DNA of 63,458 nt from contig SFEV01000011.1 of NCBI GenBank assembly GCA_004557975.1, positions 1 to 63,458 of the forward strand, written 5' to 3'. The stretch is from Lachnospiraceae bacterium. GTDB taxonomy: Bacteria; Bacillota; Clostridia; Lachnospirales; Lachnospiraceae. The position numbers were made by a program, and so were the translations under genes. A model generated the notes under the pieces. That model was not told the origin of the DNA. It searched no databases and was given only the letters and a program-made list of their open reading frames with translations. Numbering within the stretch: the first letter of the stretch is position 1; the number at the start of each line of letters is the position of its first letter. Of this stretch, positions 59,883 to 63,458 are shown one piece after another.

Positions 59883-60671
59883 TTACCGTCCGCCTTTATC
59901 CAGATCAATCTGGTCTCCCGACATTCTCAGCAGATCCCTGATCTCCTCCAAAGGCATTTCAAGGTAAGCAGATACTTCCTCCGCAGATACCTTATGCTCC
60001 AGATCGCGCTCCAGATTGTGCACCGCTTCGTTCAGGTGATTGACCCGGCTCACGATGCCCTCATCATGCCTGTGCCGCTCCTGTGTACCCCGGATGGCTG
60101 CCTCCATGGCATTGTTGATGCTGTTCAGAATATGGGCACGGTACGCCGCAGGATTACAGGATGGACGCGTGGAATCTGTTTCACTGCTCTGACGTCTGCC
60201 TTCCGCTTCTGCCAGCGTATCGATAGCCAGAAGCAGGCCCAGATTTCCCTCCTGGATCAGATCCTCCGCCGGAAGCTCTTCCCCGTCATATTCCTCCGCC
60301 ATCTCACAGATCAGCGGAAGGTATCCCTCTATCAGACGATTTCTGGCATCCGGATCACCGACAACTGCGCGCTCCAGCAGTGTGTGCTCATCTTCAAAGC
60401 TCTCCCTGTCAAGGGATTCCAGCTCCTCCAGATACATGGAAAGGCTTTTCCTGTCCTCGTCCTCCGGAAGCTCCTGCACTTCCTCCTCTGATTCTACCAC
60501 ACGAATATTCTGCTGCGCAAGATAATCGTAAATTAACTGAAAATGCTCCTCCTCCAGCGGCATGCCCGAGAGAAGCTCTCTGATTTTCTCCCGGGAAATA
60601 TAACCGCCGGCCTCATCAGCCGCCGTTTGGATCTCTGTCAGCATTTCCCGGAATATAATTCTATTTTCCAT
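59883..60671 (-). CDS. sigma-70-like protein lacking region 4
   Basis: A 262-aa protein related to primary sigma factors. Residues about 5-60 resemble region 1.1 (EMLTEIQTAADEAGGYISREKIRELL). An acidic linker follows. Residues about 95-150 match region 2.1-2.2 (RNRLIEGYLPLICEMAEEY, DLIQEGNLGLLLAIDTL), the part that binds RNA polymerase. The melting/-10 part (2.3-2.4) is altered, as the usual aromatic YATWWIRQ pattern is absent. A region 3-like helix set (VNHLNEAVHNLERDL...VSAEEVSAYLEM) ends the protein, and region 4 is absent. It may bind polymerase without recognising promoters. I start at 60671, which is better spaced from GGGAGG than 60674. Confidence 0.8.
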   Translation of the reverse strand: MENRIIFREMLTEIQTAADEAGGYISREKIRELLSGMPLEEEHFQLIYDYLAQQNIRVVESEEEVQELPEDEDRKSLSMYLEELESLDRESFEDEHTLLERAVVGDPDARNRLIEGYLPLICEMAEEYDGEELPAEDLIQEGNLGLLLAIDTLAEAEGRRQSSETDSTRPSCNPAAYRAHILNSINNAMEAAIRGTQERHRHDEGIVSRVNHLNEAVHNLERDLEHKVSAEEVSAYLEMPLEEIRDLLRMSGDQIDLDKGGR

Positions 60672-60713
60672 CATTTCCTCCCGAATTATTCATAACTTTT
60701 TGTTCCCGGCAGA

Positions 60714-62063
60714 TTACTGCTTTGCAGTGCTCCCAAGTTCTTCCAGAGCCCGTTTCAGCACAGGATCGGAAGAAGCTTCCTCTTTCTCTTCTGTGGAATT
60801 CATTCCTGTTTTTTCATCCGTCTCCGTTTCTTCTATTACAGTATCCGGAGTGATACCATTGCCGTCAATGTCCTGTCCACCGGCCGTAAAATATTTTTCC
60901 ACCGTCACTTTAAACGCGGAACCGTCTGAAAGCGGATACGTTTTCTGCACCACGCCTTTCCCGTACGTCTGAGTTCCAATCACAGTACCAAGCCCGTAAT
61001 CCTGTACTGCTCCGGCAAATATCTCGGAAGCGCTTGCGGAATACCCGTTCACAAGCACCGCCAGAGGGCACGTTACACTGCGATTGCCATCGGACTTAAA
61101 CTCCTCCCGCTCCCCATATTTATCTTCTGTATAAACAATAAGCCCCTCCGGAAGAACTTCATCCAGTATATCGCAGACTGAGGTGAGCAGACCTCCCGGA
61201 TTGTTGCGCAGATCCACAATCAGATTCTGCATTCCCTGACTGTTCAGATCAGCCACCGCATTCCGGAACTGTTCAACGGCACTGGTGGTAAACTCCGAAA
61301 TCTTCAGATAACCGGTGTTTCCTTCCAGCATTTCATAGCTCACATGGACGATTTCCACATTATCACACTTAAGCTCCAGCTCCAGTTCCTCCTCCGACTC
61401 AGCCCTGTACACCGTCAGGCGGAAAGCATCCTCCATTCCTTTGATCGTCGTTACCAGGCCGGACAGGCCAAGTCCCATGGCCGCCTCATCATTGACTGCC
61501 ATAATCGCATCGCCTTCCTGCAATCCGGCTTTCTCTGCCGGACTTCCTTCATACACCTGAATGACGCAGATCTCCCCGGTCCTTGTATTTTCCGACAGCA
61601 CCGCACCGATTCCGAAATACTCTCCGCGGGTGGAATCGAGAACGGATTCCAGTTCCTGCTTCGAGTAATAATCCGCATAATCGTCATCCAGTCCGGCTGC
61701 AACTCCCTTAAACAGAAACGTGGAAAGCTCCTCGCTGTCCACCTCATCGAGATAATTCTGCTCAATCAGCGACTGCACCTCATCCAGCTTGCGCAGTGTA
61801 TCACCATCCGTCAGGACAGAGGCGCCGCTCTTTTCGTCCTGCTCCACTTTCTTCTGCTGCTGCGCCCTCTGTCCCAGAAGCCATCCTCCGCCAAAAATCA
61901 GCAGACAGAGAAAGGAAGCAGCCACACCGACTATAAAACCATTTAAAAACCCGAGCCTGCGCCTGATCACATCTTCCTCACGTCTGCAATGCTCCAGCTC
62001 TTCTTCATACTCTTCGTATTCCTTTTGCGGTGACTCTTCATGATTTTCCGGCAAAAATGCCAT
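60714..62063 (-). CDS. S41-family C-terminal processing protease
   Basis: Membrane-anchored serine protease of CtpA/CtpB type, 449 aa. A cytosolic acidic N-terminus and one membrane helix (about 38-60) are followed by an N-terminal helical part, a PDZ domain (about 115-200, GSPAEKAGLQEGDAIMAVND) and the S41 core. The catalytic Ser is in GYSASASEIFAG and the Lys in TQTYGKGVVQKT. The C-terminus is acidic (EEKEEASS). I start at 62063, with GGAGGT six bases upstream. CtpB-type proteases act in sporulation signalling in Bacillus; the role here is unknown. It is followed 42 bases later by the sigma-like gene. Confidence 0.93.
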   Translation of the reverse strand: MAFLPENHEESPQKEYEEYEEELEHCRREEDVIRRRLGFLNGFIVGVAASFLCLLIFGGGWLLGQRAQQQKKVEQDEKSGASVLTDGDTLRKLDEVQSLIEQNYLDEVDSEELSTFLFKGVAAGLDDDYADYYSKQELESVLDSTRGEYFGIGAVLSENTRTGEICVIQVYEGSPAEKAGLQEGDAIMAVNDEAAMGLGLSGLVTTIKGMEDAFRLTVYRAESEEELELELKCDNVEIVHVSYEMLEGNTGYLKISEFTTSAVEQFRNAVADLNSQGMQNLIVDLRNNPGGLLTSVCDILDEVLPEGLIVYTEDKYGEREEFKSDGNRSVTCPLAVLVNGYSASASEIFAGAVQDYGLGTVIGTQTYGKGVVQKTYPLSDGSAFKVTVEKYFTAGGQDIDGNGITPDTVIEETETDEKTGMNSTEEKEEASSDPVLKRALEELGSTAKQ

Positions 62064-62152
62064 TTCTCTACCTCCAGTATCATCCAACCATACAACGTTT
62101 CAAATATACTGTAATATAGACGCCCGCAATTTGCAAGTCCTGTACACAAAAA

Positions 62153-62182
62153 GAGCAGCCAGAATATTTCTCTGAACTGCCC
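62153..62182. terminator. terminator of the ADP-ribosylglycohydrolase gene
   Basis: GAGCAG...CAGA and TCTG...CTGCCC form a bulged stem. TTTTT follows on minus and TTTTTT on plus, so it may act in both directions. It lies just beyond the stop codon of the gene at 62195. Confidence 0.7.
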
Positions 62183-62194
62183 TTTTTTATATTG

Positions 62195-63458
62195 TCACAC
62201 TTTTTTATATTCTATCGCCAGTCTGTATGTCCTGTCCGCAAGTTCTCTGACAGTCATCTGATGAAAACCGGATACTCCTGTTCTGAGTACTCCTGTCAGA
62301 CCTTCTTTCCATATTTCCGGAATACCGTCAGGTCCGATCAGAAGCCCCATCAGCGATCCTACAGTAGCTCCGTTGCAATCTGTATCAAATCCACTTTCGA
62401 CAGCAAGACTCAGTGCCTTTTGAAAATCCATTTCACTGTATAATACGCTAATCAGCACAACTGCTGCATTTGTAATAGTATGACACCAGTCATGGCTGTC
62501 TCCCTCATCATACATGGCATGCAGTTTTCCAATAGCCTCTTCTGCCTCCATTCCATTTCTGTAATCTTTCAGAATGTTGGAAAGAACCGCATAAAGGCGG
62601 CTGGTATCCGGAATCTGTGCTAACCCTGCCTCCGCCACTCTCACAGGATCTTTTTCCGTAAATGCCGCAGCCAGCATTGCAGCTACCAGCATCTCTCCAT
62701 ATATGCCATTTTTTACGTGAGAAATCCTTCCGTCTTTCCATGCCATCGCTGCAGCAGTCTCAGGATCCCCTGGGGAAACGTATCCGAAAATATCTGCACG
62801 AATCTGAGCTCCGATCCATTCTCTATAAGGATTTTTCCACCATCCGCATCGTGGTGCCTCTATCAGATTTCCGATATTCCTGTATGCCACACGCTCTGAT
62901 GTAGATACATGTCCCATCGGAAGACTGGTTATCCACATCTGTGCCACATCCTCGCTTGTGAAGGAGCTTCCGTATGTCTCCAGAATTTTCAATCCAATCA
63001 CCGTATAGTTTGTATCATCATCTTCCGGCATATCCTTAATATTATTGATCCAGTGTGTTACTGTATCACAGAACGCATTTTCTCCATTATCACTTACCTG
63101 ATATCGCTCTTTTATCTCTTCTGCGACATCCGAAGACATGAATCTCTTTATTGGATAGTTATCGGTCGCTTTCAGAAATCCTGTGATTCTCTCCCGTTTC
63201 CATCCTTCCACAGGCTGTCCTAAGACACATCCAATGCATCTTCCAAGCCACGCTCCATATATAGAATTATATATACTCTCATCTGATATTTCTGATTCGG
63301 TCATTTTCTTTCCGTTTCGCAGCTTCTTTATGGTCTCAAGGTCATTTGGTTCCACATATGGATAATCCTCTCTGACAGGTTCCTTTTCCATTTCATCCAG
63401 AAGCAACCATGCCATTTTATCTTTATCCTCAAATGTACTGTTATTTCCTGATGCCAGC
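62195..63458 (-). CDS. ADP-ribosylglycohydrolase family protein (5' end may lie outside)
   Basis: DraG/ARH-type fold protein that would cleave ADP-ribose or related N-glycosidic bonds. The family core is clear: IYGAWLGRCIGCVLGQPVEGW, DDDTNYTV, the helix bundle, and the metal-binding GFDTDCNGATVGSLMG near the C-terminus. From the ATG at 63415 it is 406 aa, but the frame stays open to the window edge (codons for LASGNNSTFEDKDK precede it) and the family often has an N-terminal extension. A GAGGAT about ten bases before 63415 could be a ribosome site, so both starts remain possible. The substrate is unknown. Confidence 0.85.
   Translation of the reverse strand, partial: LASGNNSTFEDKDKMAWLLLDEMEKEPVREDYPYVEPNDLETIKKLRNGKKMTESEISDESIYNSIYGAWLGRCIGCVLGQPVEGWKRERITGFLKATDNYPIKRFMSSDVAEEIKERYQVSDNGENAFCDTVTHWINNIKDMPEDDDTNYTVIGLKILETYGSSFTSEDVAQMWITSLPMGHVSTSERVAYRNIGNLIEAPRCGWWKNPYREWIGAQIRADIFGYVSPGDPETAAAMAWKDGRISHVKNGIYGEMLVAAMLAAAFTEKDPVRVAEAGLAQIPDTSRLYAVLSNILKDYRNGMEAEEAIGKLHAMYDEGDSHDWCHTITNAAVVLISVLYSEMDFQKALSLAVESGFDTDCNGATVGSLMGLLIGPDGIPEIWKEGLTGVLRTGVSGFHQMTVRELADRTYRLAIEYKKV

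Noticed and set aside
1..63458. CRISPR arrays, tRNA/rRNA genes, insertion sequences or prophage
   Set aside because: I looked for regularly spaced repeats, T-arm-like motifs in gaps, transposase motifs and phage genes and found none. The only tandem repeat is the 42-bp in-gene array, and the dispersed repeats lack coding capacity.

Overview
The window looks like a chromosomal segment of an endospore-forming member of the Clostridia, most likely Lachnospiraceae. This rests on GerA-type germination genes, a SipL-like spore coat morphogenesis protein, SpoVG, a paired GlgC/GlgD, DUF1540, DUF3794 and DUF5685 families, a long (395-aa) PRPP synthetase, a DnaD/DnaC helicase-loading pair and a T-box in front of thrS. 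Base composition is moderate and looks even. I see no rRNA, tRNA, CRISPR, prophage or insertion sequence. Genus cannot be fixed without a database search. 46 of 51 genes are on the minus strand, so minus is probably the leading strand. The plus-strand genes are murC, dnaD, dnaC, prs and mscL.

Left part (1-30.8 kb, minus strand): DUF1540 protein; a NEW3-domain surface protein with an ABC exporter; thrS behind a T-box leader and a small membrane ORF; putative metal exporter, hslO and nadE; a polar amino-acid ABC transporter; lrgAB; argS; a germination operon (gerAA followed by a GerAB-GerAC fusion); ispE and a GntR regulator; prcB-like lipoprotein and sipL; malQ-plsC-GH172; glgC-glgD-spoVG.

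Middle (31-43.5 kb): murC on plus converges on a minus-strand carbohydrate locus of a DUF5107/TPR protein, AraC regulator, GH2 enzyme, sugar-binding protein and two permeases. These genes appear to form one catabolic module of unknown substrate.

Right part (43.5-63.5 kb): a dense array of DnaA boxes precedes dnaD-dnaC-prs on plus. After it come nfo, a YhaN/YhaO-like (SbcC/SbcD-like) pair, mscL, metY with a structured leader, a zinc-ribbon/DUF5685/J-domain cluster, a two-component system, pyk, a sigma-factor-like protein lacking region 4, a CtpA-type protease, and an ADP-ribosylglycohydrolase that runs to the window edge.

The most notable observations are: the DnaA-box array in front of the helicase loader genes; two 98-bp near-identical inverted copies of an intergenic element enclosing about 6 kb; a 27-nt hairpin family; the GerAB-GerAC fusion with a 42-bp tandem repeat at the joint; a region-4-less sigma-like protein; and mutually exclusive hairpins in the metY leader. 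All calls come from reading the sequence and from knowledge of families. No searches were run.
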